Shown: piece by piece, positions 1-9,719 of the stretch
How the letters are laid out: each line of letters opens with the position of its first letter
How positions within the stretch are numbered: position 1 is the stretch's first letter
Origin: Desulfacinum sp.
GTDB lineage: Bacteria > Desulfobacterota > Syntrophobacteria > Syntrophobacterales > DSM-9756
Assembly: GCA_014359885.1 (NCBI GenBank)
Contig: JACIYN010000027.1
Coordinates: 1-64,000, forward strand
DNA length: 64,000 nt
Direction of reading: 5' to 3'
The notes under the pieces: model-generated
What the model was told of the DNA's origin: nothing
Seen by the model: only the letters and a program-made list of their open reading frames with translations
Databases searched by the model: none
Program-made: the position numbers and the translations under genes

Positions 1-78
1 GCGCACCTTGGCGGCCGCCGCGTCCGGAGCGAGAATCCTTTCGCGTATCTCCTTTCCGCCGTGCCCGATCTCAGCCAT
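1..78 (-). CDS. 5' end of an unidentified gene, cut by the window edge
   Basis: Reading the minus strand from 78 gives an ATG followed by 25 open codons to the window edge. The encoded start is MAEIGHGGKEIRERILAP followed by an alanine-rich stretch. An AAGGAGA ribosome binding site lies 6 bases upstream of the ATG, which supports a real start. The fragment is too short to assign a family. The gene is divergent from the cyclic-nucleotide-fold gene at 498. Confidence 0.6.
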   Translation of the reverse strand, partial: MAEIGHGGKEIRERILAPDAAAAKVR

Positions 79-497
79 GCCGTCTCCTTTCCCTCTCGGG
101 TTACCTGCCAAGTGCTCATCCGGCCTCTGGAACGTTGGGATCCTTCCGGTTCAAGCCCGTCTCACCTCCCCTCCCGCGCGCCTTGGAGCGCACCTGAGTG
201 TTGCGTTTTGCCGGAAGCCACGCCGTCTTCAGCCCGATGGGGAGTGGTGCAGGGTCGTGGAAAAAAAGCTGCGGGTGAGTCTTCAGTCGGTCGAAAGCCC
301 ATCAACCATGCGTGGCCGATGCTACTTCCCATCATAGTTCCCGATTTCTCAATGGGTCAATGTGCAGGGAGCGGGAAACTGGAATCTTTTTTCCATGCGG
401 GGTAAAAAGGGATATTTCCGGTGGGCCGCTGCGCCATGGAAAGTCTTGTTCCGGACGTTCCAAACCTTCTTCTGCCCAGCAACCAAGGAGGCGCCCT
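79..497. other. Divergent intergenic region, no recognised element
   Basis: About 420 bases separate two divergent genes. The frame of the downstream gene is open back to 312, but the strong AAGGAGG at 484-490 fixes that gene's start at 498. I see no terminator, riboswitch or repeat here; promoters for both flanking genes presumably lie within it. Confidence 0.5.
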
Positions 498-920
498 ATG
501 TTTCTGCACAAGATTGAGATCTTCGAGGGCCTGAGTTCCGATGTGCTGCAAGGAATCGAGCAAATCGCCGAGGAAGCGAGCCTGCCCGAAGGCACGATCC
601 TTTTTCGGGCGGGAGATCCTGCGGAAAACCTCCACGTTCTCAAAGACGGTCAGGTGGCTCTCACCACCAGCGGGGCATCGCCCATCACCTTCCCCATCGA
701 CGAACCGGGAGGCGTCTTCGGATGGTCGTCCCTGGTGGAACCCCGGATCTACACCGCCACGGCGGAGCTCACCATGGATAGCACCCTCTACCGCCTGGAC
801 GGCGGAAGGCTGCTGGATCTTTTTGAACAACATCCCGGGGACGGTCTCCTGGTGCTTCGCCGTCTCGCCCGCATCATCGCCTCCCGACTCAAGGCCAGCT
901 ACGAACGTTTCGGAAAGTAG
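498..920 (+). CDS. Cyclic nucleotide-binding-fold protein without a DNA-binding domain
   Basis: The 140-residue protein is essentially one cNMP-binding beta-roll (about residues 5-120). It has the hallmark PEGTILFRAGDPAENLHVL segment, and a cassette-like FGWSSLVEPR region stands where cAMP receptors have FGE..L. The glutamate of the classical phosphate-binding cassette is replaced by tryptophan, so cAMP may not be the ligand. No helix-turn-helix follows, unlike Crp/Fnr regulators of 200-230 residues. It may be a stand-alone sensor or a regulatory partner. The start at 498 is chosen for its AAGGAGG seven bases upstream. It converges with the VKOR-like gene. Confidence 0.75.
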   Translation: MFLHKIEIFEGLSSDVLQGIEQIAEEASLPEGTILFRAGDPAENLHVLKDGQVALTTSGASPITFPIDEPGGVFGWSSLVEPRIYTATAELTMDSTLYRLDGGRLLDLFEQHPGDGLLVLRRLARIIASRLKASYERFGK

Positions 921-947
921 GCGCTTTGGGAACTTCTGGATGCGGAT

Positions 948-1829
948 TCAGTCGCAGGCGTTGATGGTGCAGGCTCCGCCGCTTTCTGGAAGGGAAATCC
1001 ACGAGCCGTCGAAAAGATCCGCCGCCGGGGCTTGGAGGGCGCCGAGCAGTTCCGATTTCACGGCGTCTCCCGAGACGAGCCGGCCGCGAACCAACAGCAG
1101 AGGCACCTGCCGGTAGCCGTTTTCCATGCAGAACCGGTTGTTGGCCCGGACCACCGCGGCGGTTCCCATGAAGCAGCGGATCCGATCGGACCACCGGTAG
1201 CACGTGGTGCAGTGATCGCGGACCAGTTTCCACACCGAACGGAGGCTCCAGGCTTCCGGGCAGAGCTTCACCCGCCTTTGAGGATCCATCTGCCGCAGGA
1301 GTTCCAGGAGGCTGTGGCAATGGGTGCAGCCAGGCTCGAAGACCAGGCTGATTTCATCCTTTTGGGGATCCAGAGGCGAATAAGGCGTTTCGCTGCAGGC
1401 GCAGGCGGACAGGATGAGCAGGAAAAAGACGGCCGCCGCCAGGCCCGTTCCGCCCGCCACCGACGCGAAGCTCAGCCGGTGACGCCGATTGGCGTAGGGG
1501 GTGGCGAAGGCGTAGAAAAGAAGGAGCGCCCCGTAGGTGAGGCACGCGGTGCAGTAGATCCCGAGGATCACCTGGGTGAGCACCAGGCCCGCTTCCACCG
1601 TCAGGCCGACCACCACCAGCCAGGGAACCAGTCGCGGCCTCCACAGGGCGCCCGCCGCCAGCACCAGGGCATAGGCGGCACCCACCCACCACAGGGCGGG
1701 ATCCTGAATGGCCCGGCAGCCGAAGGACTGACAGAGGGCTCCTCCAGAGGCCAGGGCGTTGGCCAGGCTGAAGATCCCCATGGCCGCGAGGACAACCCAG
1801 CTCAGCACACTGCGGAAATGGGATTTCAT
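948..1829 (-). CDS. VKOR-like membrane oxidoreductase fused to a thioredoxin-like domain
   Basis: The 293-residue protein starts with four to five membrane segments. A cysteine pair (C33 and C38) follows the first helix and a CTAC motif (C93-C96) sits in a later one, which is the layout of vitamin K epoxide reductase homologues that pass electrons to or from quinone. After the last helix (near 144) a soluble domain contains CTHC (C168-C171), as in thioredoxin-like disulfide proteins. VKOR-Trx fusions form disulfides in the cell envelope of several bacterial groups. The soluble domain has several more cysteines, including a C-terminal CTINAC tail. Partner and direction of electron flow are inferred. 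Confidence 0.75.
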   Translation of the reverse strand: MKSHFRSVLSWVVLAAMGIFSLANALASGGALCQSFGCRAIQDPALWWVGAAYALVLAAGALWRPRLVPWLVVVGLTVEAGLVLTQVILGIYCTACLTYGALLLFYAFATPYANRRHRLSFASVAGGTGLAAAVFFLLILSACACSETPYSPLDPQKDEISLVFEPGCTHCHSLLELLRQMDPQRRVKLCPEAWSLRSVWKLVRDHCTTCYRWSDRIRCFMGTAAVVRANNRFCMENGYRQVPLLLVRGRLVSGDAVKSELLGALQAPAADLFDGSWISLPESGGACTINACD

Positions 1830-2000
1830 GGAACGGTCCGCTCCTTTTCCATCCGTTTCGTTCGGCGCCGCATCTTGTCAGCGAGGCCCGTTTGTGTCAA
1901 TCGTAACGGGGGAATCTACCCGCAACCCGCCCATTGTCTAATCGGAATGTGGGCGAAAAACTTGAGTTGCCGTAAGCCTTGCCAGTGGAAGGAGGAAGCC

Positions 2001-2684
2001 ATGAGTGTTCGCGTTACGTGGTACAGTCACGCCTGCCTGGACATCCATGTGAACGGAACCCATCTTCTGGTGGATCCGTTCCTCACCGGCAATCCCCTGG
2101 CCGCCGTCTCCGCGGACCAGGTTTCGGCAGACTACATCTTCGTCTCCCACGGCCACGGAGACCACCTGGGAGACACGGTGGCCATCGCCAAGCGCACCGG
2201 CGCCACGGTCATCTCCAACTTCGAAATCCACAACTGGCTGGCCGCCCAGGGGCTTCAAAAGCTTCATCCGCACCACATCGGCGGCGGTTCCAACCACCCC
2301 TGGGGCCGGGTGAAGCTTACCATCGCCCACCACGGATCCGCCCTGCCCGACGGGTCCTACGGCGGCAACCCCTGCGGCTTTCTCTTCACCGTGGAAGGGA
2401 AGAAGATCTACCACGCCTGCGATACGGGTCTTTTCTACGACATGAAGCTCATCGGGGAGGAAGGCATCGACCTGGCCGTGCTACCCATCGGAGACAACTT
2501 CACCATGGGGCCGGACGACGCCCTGCGGGCCGTGAAGCTTTTGGAGCCGAAAAAGGTCCTTCCCATCCACTACGACACCTTCGACATCATCAAGCAGGAC
2601 CCGGCGGCGTGGAAGGACCGGGTGGAAAAGGAAACCGCCTCCCGGGTGGTGCTCCTGAAGCCCGGCGAAAGCCTGGAACTGTAG
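2001..2684 (+). CDS. UPF0173-type metal-dependent hydrolase
   Basis: The 227-residue protein has the length and order of the UPF0173/YtkL group of metallo-beta-lactamase-fold hydrolases. The metal-binding HGHGDH motif is at residues 50-55, with further histidines near 'AHHGSALP' and 'HACDTG' and a late 'LPIHYDTF'. The substrate of the family is not established. A long open frame runs upstream of this start, but ATG 2001 has GGAGG at 1991-1995 and matches the family N-terminus (MSVRVTWYSHACLDI). It is divergent from the VKOR gene and followed by a repeat-rich gap. Confidence 0.85.
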   Translation: MSVRVTWYSHACLDIHVNGTHLLVDPFLTGNPLAAVSADQVSADYIFVSHGHGDHLGDTVAIAKRTGATVISNFEIHNWLAAQGLQKLHPHHIGGGSNHPWGRVKLTIAHHGSALPDGSYGGNPCGFLFTVEGKKIYHACDTGLFYDMKLIGEEGIDLAVLPIGDNFTMGPDDALRAVKLLEPKKVLPIHYDTFDIIKQDPAAWKDRVEKETASRVVLLKPGESLEL

Positions 2685-2826
2685 GCAGGCACCGGCTCGA
2701 CTTTGCGCGCCGTGTGGAACAGAACCGCCAAGGAACACGAATGAACGCCAATAGGTGCCGGCGGACGGCGGGAACGGCGGGCTTTGAGCCTTCGCTCATG
2801 GGGCTTCTCAAAGGCCCCTGCCTTCC

Positions 2827-2998
2827 CCAGGAGCCTGTCCGACGACGGCTCATTTGCGCCGCTCAATGCCCATTCGTCATCCCCGCGAGGCTTGTCCCCG
2901 GCTTGAACGAGGGGCGAGGATCATGGATTTCCGGCAACTTATGGACTCCCGCTTGCGCGGGAGTGACGGTTTGCGGAGTTCTCGGATCGCCTCCTGGT
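2827..2998. repeat. Modular intergenic element, module A
   Basis: The ends are inverted (AGGAGCCTGTCCGA at the left; the complement of AGGAGGCGATCCGA at the right), and the flanks are CCAG and CTGG. Inside is module A: two hairpin-forming segments, one around TCCCCGCGA...CGAGGA and one ACTCCCGC-TTGC-GCGGGAGT. The same module recurs at 8141, 15048, 36429, 36596 and 59390. The rest of the gap 2685-3365 also contains an imperfect GGGGCGAAA palindrome near 3006-3033 and nothing else I recognise. Confidence 0.8.
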
Positions 2999-3365
2999 CC
3001 TTCATGCGTAGGGGCGAAAGATTTTTCGCCCCTGCCATTTGGCCGCGCCCTGGCACACGCTGATTCTTCTCGCATCAAACACGGCGTACGCCGTGGCCCC
3101 ACGGCCGGGGAGGGTCTTGTGTGGGTAAAGACGATCCACCTGGAGGGACCTCTGGGTTCTTTTGATCCAGTCCCCCGCGGCGTTCGGGGTTCCACTATCC
3201 GCCGGTAGCGGCCTTCCCGTGCCGAACTGATCCCTTGGCCCGGAACTTGCCCTTTCCACCCCGTTAAGCACACAGGCAAATTTGCCGGGAAACGGGCATG
3301 TCCCCAGCCCCCTTGGTCTCAGGGGCAATCGCCTGCGAACACCCATCCACACAGAGGAGATCGCC

Positions 3366-3713
3366 ATGGACAAGAATCGCTGGCTCTATGTGACGGGCAC
3401 CCTGCTTTTCGTGGCCTTTTCCACACTGGCCGTTCTGGGATTCTTGCTGAAATTCGCCATCCCCCATGGAGGCCGTTTCGGGGGCGCCCCGCCGACGTTC
3501 CTCGGGCTCACCCGCCACGACTGGGCGGATTTCCACGGGACCGTGGGCATCCTTTTCATCTGCTTGGCGGTGATCCACATCGTCCTCAACTGGAAATGGG
3601 TGGTCCAGTCCAGCAAGCGCTATCTGGGCGACAATTGGCAGAAAGCCCTTTGGGCCGTGGGCGGCTCCTGGGTGGTGGTGCTTTTTCTGGGCTACCTCTT
3701 CAGCCGGTTCTAG
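3366..3713 (+). CDS. DUF4405-type small membrane cytochrome b-like protein
   Basis: The 115-residue protein has three predicted membrane helices. Histidines sit at positions typical of heme-binding DUF4405 proteins (RHDWADFHG and AVIHIVLNW), followed by the WKWVV segment common in the family. DUF4405 proteins are quinone- or flavinylation-associated cytochromes; no partner enzyme is adjacent, so its electron donor is unknown. ATG 3366 has GAGGAGA upstream. The TAG stop (3711-3713) is also the first bases of a repeat element's inverted end. Confidence 0.7.
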   Translation: MDKNRWLYVTGTLLFVAFSTLAVLGFLLKFAIPHGGRFGGAPPTFLGLTRHDWADFHGTVGILFICLAVIHIVLNWKWVVQSSKRYLGDNWQKALWAVGGSWVVVLFLGYLFSRF

Positions 3714-4015
3714 GAGCCTGTCTGGCGATATGTGCGAAAGTCCTTTCCCCTGGGAGCGCGGGCCTCCGGCCCGCACGAGAAGCGGGCGAGACGCCCGCGC
3801 TCCCACGAAGACGCCCTTATCGGACAGCCTCCCGGCTTGTCCGGACACGCCGGAGATGACCGTTTTTCGCGTAGCGCAGCCCTTCGGCGCTGCGGAACAG
3901 CCCCCGGATGTTGCACGGACCATCTGGTATTTCAAGTCACTTCACGAAGTTGGGATGGCCCTTTCCGCGGGGCTGAAGCCCCGCGGCGACGAAGAGAAAG
4001 TATTTTTTGGGCAGC
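3711..4015. repeat. Modular intergenic element, modules C and B
   Basis: This unit starts exactly at a stop codon (CTAGGAGCCTGTC). It carries a palindromic module (GGGAGCGCGGGCC...GCCCGCGCTCCC, about 3749-3804), an internal inverted end (CGGACAGCCTCC near 3823), and then module B: a GTAGCGCAGCCCTTC/GCGCTGCGG segment and a GCGGGGCTGAAGCCCCGC hairpin. Its right boundary is not clear. Module B recurs at 8285, 12635, 14830, 36262 and 49408. Confidence 0.7.
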
Positions 4016-4107
4016 TCGTCCGCACTTCGATTCTAAGACAAGCTGCCTGTTGTTGGGTTGACAGCAGGCGCGCTTTGTGCTTACCAGAAGCTTCACAACA
4101 TCCAAGC

Positions 4108-4163
4108 GGCAATGAAGTCTGCCGGAACCACCTGCGCCGTGCGCCGGTTGATGACTTCTACCC
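4108..4163 (+). ncRNA. Fluoride riboswitch (crcB RNA motif) aptamer
   Basis: The sequence aligns almost base for base with the known compact fluoride aptamer. A short hairpin GGC (4108-4110) / GCC (4121-4123) encloses a loop containing ATGAAGTC. An AACCACC segment follows at 4126-4132. The 3' part is GGTTGATGACTTCTACC (4146-4162). The loop GAAGTC (4114-4119) is complementary to GACTTC (4153-4158), forming the family's pseudoknot, and the TGATG...CTAC signature is present. An intrinsic terminator reuses the 3' strand of the pseudoknot. The downstream gene at 4280 encodes a cation/proton antiporter, a gene class known under this riboswitch. Confidence 0.9.
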
Positions 4164-4186
4164 CACGGGGTGGAAGTCTTTTTTTT
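4153..4186 (+). terminator. Riboswitch-controlled intrinsic terminator
   Basis: The stem is GACTTCTACCCC pairing with GGGGTGGAAGTC (4153-4178), followed by an eight-T run (4179-4186). The 5' arm contains the GACTTC that the fluoride aptamer needs for its pseudoknot, so the two structures exclude each other. The expected logic is read-through when fluoride is bound. Confidence 0.9.
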
Positions 4187-4279
4187 GCCGGCGGTTTGAC
4201 GCGGCGGACTGCCACCCCTTCAGGGAAAACGAGTTTGGAACGCGGGGGTCTACAATAGCCATCCATCGGAGGATCCAAC

Positions 4280-5755
4280 ATGGCGGTCAGTTTGGCGATC
4301 ATCGTGATTCTTGGTCTGGCGGCGGACTATCTGTTCCGGAGGATCAAACTTCCCGGCCTGGTGGGGATGCTCCTCGTAGGCATCCTGGTGGGTCCCTATG
4401 TGTTGGGGCTCATGCGCCCGGAAATGATGCAGGTGTCGGCGGACTTTCGAAAGATCGCCCTTATCGTGATCCTGCTCCGCGCCGGTTTTGAGCTCCATCG
4501 GGACACCTTGAACCGGGTGGGCCGGGCCGCCCTCACCATGAGCGCCGTGCCGGCGGTCTTCGAGATCCTGGGGGTGATGTGGGTGGCTCCCAAGTGGCTT
4601 GGTATCACCCTGCTGGAAGCGGCCATCTTGGGCTCCATCCTGGCAGCGGTCTCTCCGGCCGTGGTCGTTCCGCTCATGATCGACTTCATGGACCGGGGGC
4701 GAGGATCCAAGAAGGGCATCCCCACGCTCATCCTGGGGGCTTCGTCGGTGGACGATGTCTTCGTGATCGTTCTTTTCAGCATCTTCATGGGCATGTACGG
4801 CGGGGGAAAGGTGAACATCTGGGCCAAGCTGGCCGAGATTCCCATCTCCATCGTCCTGGGCATTCTGGTGGGCGTCGTCCCCGGCTATTTCCTCTACAAG
4901 CTCTTCACCCGCTACGACTGGCGCCCGCCCAAGCGCACCCTGGTGGTCCTGGGGGTGTCCATCTTTCTCACGTGGCTGGAGACGGCGGTGGAACACTGGG
5001 TGCCGGTGGCGAGCCTCCTGGGGGTCATGGCCATCGGCTTCGTCATCCTGGAAAAGGCCGAACCCATCGCCCACCTCATCTCGCAAAAGCTCAAGAAGCT
5101 CTGGGTCTTCGCCGAACTGCTCCTCTTCGTCCTGGTGGGCGCCCAGGTGAACATCCACGTGGCCTGGAAGGCAGGACTTGCGGGAACGGCCGTGATCGCC
5201 GTGGGCCTCGTCTTTCGAAGCATCGGCACCTGGGTGTCGCTCCTGGGGACCCCTCTCAACTGGAAGGAAAAGCTCTTCTGCGTGGTGGCCTACATCCCCA
5301 AGGCCACCGTGCAGGCGGCCATCGGCGCCGTGCCCTTGGCGGCCGGCGTAGCTTCGGGCGAGGTGATTCTCGCCGTGGCGGTCCTTTCCATCCTGCTCAC
5401 CGCCCCCATCGGGGCCATCGGCATCATGGTCCTGGGAGAACGGATTCTGGACCACGGAGAAAAGTCTCCCTACACCTTCAAGTCTCTAAGGGAAAAGTTG
5501 CAGCTTCCCCGGGTGGGCGAAAGGGTCCGCAGCAAGCGCCACGGCACCGTGTGGAAGATCATCGAAGAGCGCGAAACGTGGATTCCCGCCCCCGGCGTCA
5601 CTTCCACACCCAACGGGAGCATCCCCGCCATCCTCATCCGCTATTGGAAGGAAGGAAGCGGCACAGGCCCCGGGACGGGAAAAACCATGACCTACCGCTA
5701 CAGCCAGTTGGATCCGTCCTTCCACGACCACTGGGAGGTCCTCTACGACTGGTAA
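4280..5755 (+). CDS. CPA-family cation/proton antiporter, predicted fluoride-responsive
   Basis: The 491-residue protein has about 12 membrane helices (residues 1-395) and a cytosolic C-terminal tail of about 90 residues. The ion-binding helix contains SSVDDV with two adjacent aspartates (D158-D159), the electrogenic CPA2-like signature, and LLRAGFEL is the conserved neighbouring helix motif. It is predicted to exchange sodium or another cation for protons across the inner membrane. A fluoride riboswitch and terminator lie 94 bases upstream of the start, so transcription should rise with fluoride. Whether it restores pH/sodium balance under fluoride stress or moves a fluoride-related ion is inference. 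ATG 4280 is preceded by a weak GGAGG at 4268-4272. Confidence 0.85.
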   Translation: MAVSLAIIVILGLAADYLFRRIKLPGLVGMLLVGILVGPYVLGLMRPEMMQVSADFRKIALIVILLRAGFELHRDTLNRVGRAALTMSAVPAVFEILGVMWVAPKWLGITLLEAAILGSILAAVSPAVVVPLMIDFMDRGRGSKKGIPTLILGASSVDDVFVIVLFSIFMGMYGGGKVNIWAKLAEIPISIVLGILVGVVPGYFLYKLFTRYDWRPPKRTLVVLGVSIFLTWLETAVEHWVPVASLLGVMAIGFVILEKAEPIAHLISQKLKKLWVFAELLLFVLVGAQVNIHVAWKAGLAGTAVIAVGLVFRSIGTWVSLLGTPLNWKEKLFCVVAYIPKATVQAAIGAVPLAAGVASGEVILAVAVLSILLTAPIGAIGIMVLGERILDHGEKSPYTFKSLREKLQLPRVGERVRSKRHGTVWKIIEERETWIPAPGVTSTPNGSIPAILIRYWKEGSGTGPGTGKTMTYRYSQLDPSFHDHWEVLYDW

Positions 5756-6066
5756 GGCCCAGGGGCTCCCCCCCTCCTCCTGGATTCTCGGACAAGGGAC
5801 TTCCGGGCGCCTCAGCGTGTGTAGGGGGGCGCCGACCGACCTACGGCAACGGATCAACCCCTCGATTCAGGGCGTGGTTTCTCCCTGCCCGCTCCTTGCA
5901 TGGTGCCAGGAAAACCCGATGAATAAGTGGCCCCGTGGGTTCCTTGGGACGGTCTTCGCACTGGCGAATTCCGCCTTCTTGCGGCATAAAGGGCGCTGGG
6001 GAATCTCTTCTTGGCGGGTCGGGCAAGTGTGCTTGCCGAGCTGAATCCGAAGGCTGGAGGGGATGG
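5756..6066. other. Intergenic region, no recognised element
   Basis: About 310 bases lie between two co-directional transporter genes. I see no terminator with a T-run, no repeat family member and no riboswitch that I can support. A molybdenum-cofactor riboswitch would be a reasonable thing to test for before a molybdate transporter, but the sequence does not show it to me. Confidence 0.4.
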
Positions 6067-7266
6067 ATGTCGAAACGCTACCGATTCGATCGCTTGGAAT
6101 GGGCCGGCTCCTTGGGGGATTTGGGGACGCTGCTCCCGCTCGCGCTGGGCATGATCGTGGTGAACGGCCTGGATCCCGCAGGTCTTTTCTTTTCCGTGGG
6201 CCTCTTCTACATCCTCTCCGGTCTCTACTTCAACCTGACCGTTCCCATCCAGCCCATGAAGGTCATCGGGGCCTATGCCATCGCATCGGCTCTTCCCGCT
6301 TCCCAGATCCTCGCCTCCGGCCTTCTCATAGGCGTCTTCCTTCTTGTCATCGGCGTCACCGGCGCCATGGACGTGATCGGCCGCTGGGTGCCCAAGCCCG
6401 TGGTGCGCGGGGTGCAGATGGCCACCGGGACGCTCCTCATGGCCCAGGGCGTCCGCTTCATGCTGGGCACCTCCACCTACCAGGCTCTGCGAAACGCCGC
6501 CGAACCCTACCTTTCGATCCAAAGCCTGGGACCGTTGCCCATTGGGATCGTCCTGGGGGTGGCGGGAACCTTTCTCACGCTGCTCCTCCTGGACAACAGA
6601 AAGCTTCCAGCGGGACTGGTGGTGGTGGGCGGCGGGCTCCTGCTCGGGCTTCTCTTCGGAACGGGTGACGGCTTCCAGGATCTCTCCGTGGGCTTTCATC
6701 TGCCCTCCTGGATGCCCTTGGGGATGCCGTCCCGCGTGGATTTCAGCCTGGCCCTGATGATGCTGGTATTGCCCCAGATCCCCATGACGTTGGGAAACGC
6801 CGTCATCGCCTACGTGGATCTTTCCCGCGAATACTTCGGGGAGAAAAGCCGGCGGGTGACCTACCGGGCGGCCTGCATCAGCATGGGGCTGGCCAACCTG
6901 GTGAGCTTCTTTCTGGGGGGCATGCCCATCTGCCACGGGGCGGGCGGGCTGGCGGCCCACTACCGGTTCGGCGCCCGGACGGCCGGATCCAATCTTATCA
7001 TCGGAACCCTCTTTGCCGTTCTGGCCCTGGTGCTGGGAAAGCACGTCTACACCGCCAGCACGCTCATTCCCATGGCGGTTCTCGGCGTGCTGCTCCTTTT
7101 CGCCGGGGCCCAGCTGGCCCTCACCATCCTGGACATGCGGGAACGAAAGGACCTTTTCGTGATCCTTCTCATGCTGGGGATCACGCTGGCGTCCAACCTG
7201 GCGGCGGGCTTCCTCGTGGGGATCCTGGTGGCTTACCTGATGCGCTGGAAGCACCTGAACATCTGA
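6067..7266 (+). CDS. MOT1-type molybdate/sulfate transporter
   Basis: The 399-residue membrane protein has about ten helices and both MOT1 signatures: PIQPMKVIGAYAIAS near residue 60 and a CHGAGGLAAHYRFGAR segment near residue 295. MOT1 proteins are high-affinity molybdate carriers related to the SulP family; sulfate is the alternative substrate. Molybdate supply fits the molybdoenzyme operon at 17-24 kb. ATG 6067 is in frame with GGAGGGG just upstream; an ATG four bases earlier is out of frame. Confidence 0.82.
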   Translation: MSKRYRFDRLEWAGSLGDLGTLLPLALGMIVVNGLDPAGLFFSVGLFYILSGLYFNLTVPIQPMKVIGAYAIASALPASQILASGLLIGVFLLVIGVTGAMDVIGRWVPKPVVRGVQMATGTLLMAQGVRFMLGTSTYQALRNAAEPYLSIQSLGPLPIGIVLGVAGTFLTLLLLDNRKLPAGLVVVGGGLLLGLLFGTGDGFQDLSVGFHLPSWMPLGMPSRVDFSLALMMLVLPQIPMTLGNAVIAYVDLSREYFGEKSRRVTYRAACISMGLANLVSFFLGGMPICHGAGGLAAHYRFGARTAGSNLIIGTLFAVLALVLGKHVYTASTLIPMAVLGVLLLFAGAQLALTILDMRERKDLFVILLMLGITLASNLAAGFLVGILVAYLMRWKHLNI

Positions 7267-7437
7267 AGAGAACGAAAACCGCCGAGGAGCGCCCCCAAAG
7301 CTTCTTGCGCTTTACGTCGTTTTCCGGAAAGACCGGGCCTAGCTGCAGGCTCTTTCGTCCACGGACGACGGCCCGCCCAGAGGAAAGCGGCCGTTTATAG
7401 GAATGGAAGACTTCGGCGCCGGCTGTGAACCCCGCAT

Positions 7438-7465
7438 GTAGGGGCGAATGATCATTCGCCCCTAC
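7438..7465. repeat. GTAGGGGCGAAT palindrome, copy 1
   Basis: A 28-bp perfect palindrome (GTAGGGGCGAATGA and its reverse complement) lies between two convergent genes, where it could act as a bidirectional terminator-like hairpin. It has no T-run. The rest of the gap 7267-7568 shows no gene. Confidence 0.9.
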
Positions 7466-7568
7466 ACTGGTTGGTCCCCCCATGACGCGTTTCCCACCCA
7501 GCTGTCGATGAGTTCCGTTTCCATCCAGGCAGGCGTGGGTCAAGACGCACAAGGAGCGACGGGGGAGA

Positions 7569-8006
7569 TCAATCCGTAAATTGCTCCACCCACCGAACCA
7601 GCGATGCTGCGTCCATGGCCCCCGACCGTCTGGCCCGCTCCCGCCCGCCCTTGAAGATCACCACGGTGGGAATGCTTCGGATGCCGTAACGGGCCGCAAG
7701 AGCCTGTTCCCGTTCCGTGTTGACCTTGAAAAACCGGGCGGAGGAAGCCAGTTTCCGGGCGGCGGATTCGAAGGCGGGAGCCATCATACGGCACGGCCCG
7801 CACCAGGGCGCCCAAAAATCCACCACTACGGGAAGATCGGAACGGGTTATATGCTTTTCAAATGCATCGCCGCCCACTTCCAGGGGCTTACCCGGTAAGA
7901 GGTCGGCGGAGCATTTGCCGCAGACGGGATGGTTCATCAGCCGCAGTGCATCCACTCGGTTGACAGACGTGCAGCGGGGACAGACCACATGGATGGATTC
8001 TTTCAT
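7569..8006 (-). CDS. trxC: Thioredoxin 2 (TrxC) with N-terminal zinc finger
   Basis: The 145-residue protein has the TrxC arrangement. A short zinc-binding segment holds two CxxC pairs (CPRC and CGKC, residues 9-32), followed by a thioredoxin domain with the active site WCGPC near residue 70 and the cis-proline segment SIPTVVIF. TrxC is a cytosolic disulfide reductase, often tied to oxidative stress. GGAGGTGGTGCC precedes the ATG. It is a monocistronic-looking gene between two repeat-filled gaps. Confidence 0.93.
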   Translation of the reverse strand: MKESIHVVCPRCTSVNRVDALRLMNHPVCGKCSADLLPGKPLEVGGDAFEKHITRSDLPVVVDFWAPWCGPCRMMAPAFESAARKLASSARFFKVNTEREQALAARYGIRSIPTVVIFKGGRERARRSGAMDAASLVRWVEQFTD

Positions 8007-8140
8007 GGCACCACCTCCTCACGAGCGATCATCGCGCCCATTGGATTTTCCTCATCCCGTTAAGCACGGCCTGAGCCCGCCGCAAGCGATGCGCCGCCTT
8101 GTCCTTCCTAGTTCTTCCGACCGGATCAATCCATCCTCGT

Positions 8141-8284
8141 GGCGGCCTGTCCGACAATGGCAGATTTACACCGTTCGACGCCCATTCGTCATCCCCGCGA
8201 AAGCGGGGATCCAGAATTTCCAATGAGTTATAGACCTCCGCTTGCGCGGGAGTGACGGTTTGCAGAGTTTTCGGACCGCCTCCT
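8141..8284. repeat. Modular intergenic element, module A
   Basis: The left end is GGCCTGTCCGACAATGG and the right end TTTTCGGACCGCCTCC, inverted with respect to each other. Inside are the module A hairpins, here with CCCCGCGAAAGCGGGG and CTTGCGCGGGAGTGACGG. It abuts the next element directly. Confidence 0.8.
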
Positions 8285-8503
8285 GGGAGGCTGTCCGAGA
8301 ACGGGTTTCCTTCCTCAATCGACAAGGGAGCCCCTTCTTTCGTAGCCGGGGGGCTTCAGCCCCGCGGGAAGGGGCCATCATAACCGCATGAAGTGGCAGC
8401 CGATACCCGATGGTCCATCTGACGCCCGGCACTCTTCCGCAGCCTTAATGGGCAGCGCTACAAGAAAACCGTTGATCCCCGGCGTTTTGGGCAGCCTCCC
8501 AGG
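8285..8503. repeat. Modular intergenic element, module B
   Basis: It begins GGGAGGCTGTCCGAGAACGG and ends with GTTTTGGGCAGCCTCCC. The interior carries the GGGGCTTCAGCCCCGCGG hairpin and a degenerate CGCAGCC...GGCAGCGCTAC pair. The gap 8007-8600 contains no gene other than these two elements. Confidence 0.75.
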
Positions 8504-8600
8504 GGCCGTCATTGGCCCGTCCGTCGGGGCCGCGGCAAGAGAAAGAAAGGTGCCATTCCAGGGGCGGGATGCAGAAATGAGGTGTTGATCCGCCTGTGGT

Positions 8601-9680
<1,080 letters not shown>

Positions 9681-9719
9681 TCACGAAGATCCAATCTCTC
9701 CGTGCATCAGGAGGATACC

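Noticed and set aside
1032-2000. N-terminal extension of the UPF0173 gene
   Set aside because: The open frame overlaps the VKOR gene on the other strand and has no conserved content; ATG 2001 has a strong ribosome binding site.
4057-4085. Sigma-70 promoter for the fluoride riboswitch
   Set aside because: TTGACA is present at 4057-4062, but the expected -10 (TTACCA) is poor, so I do not list it as a feature.
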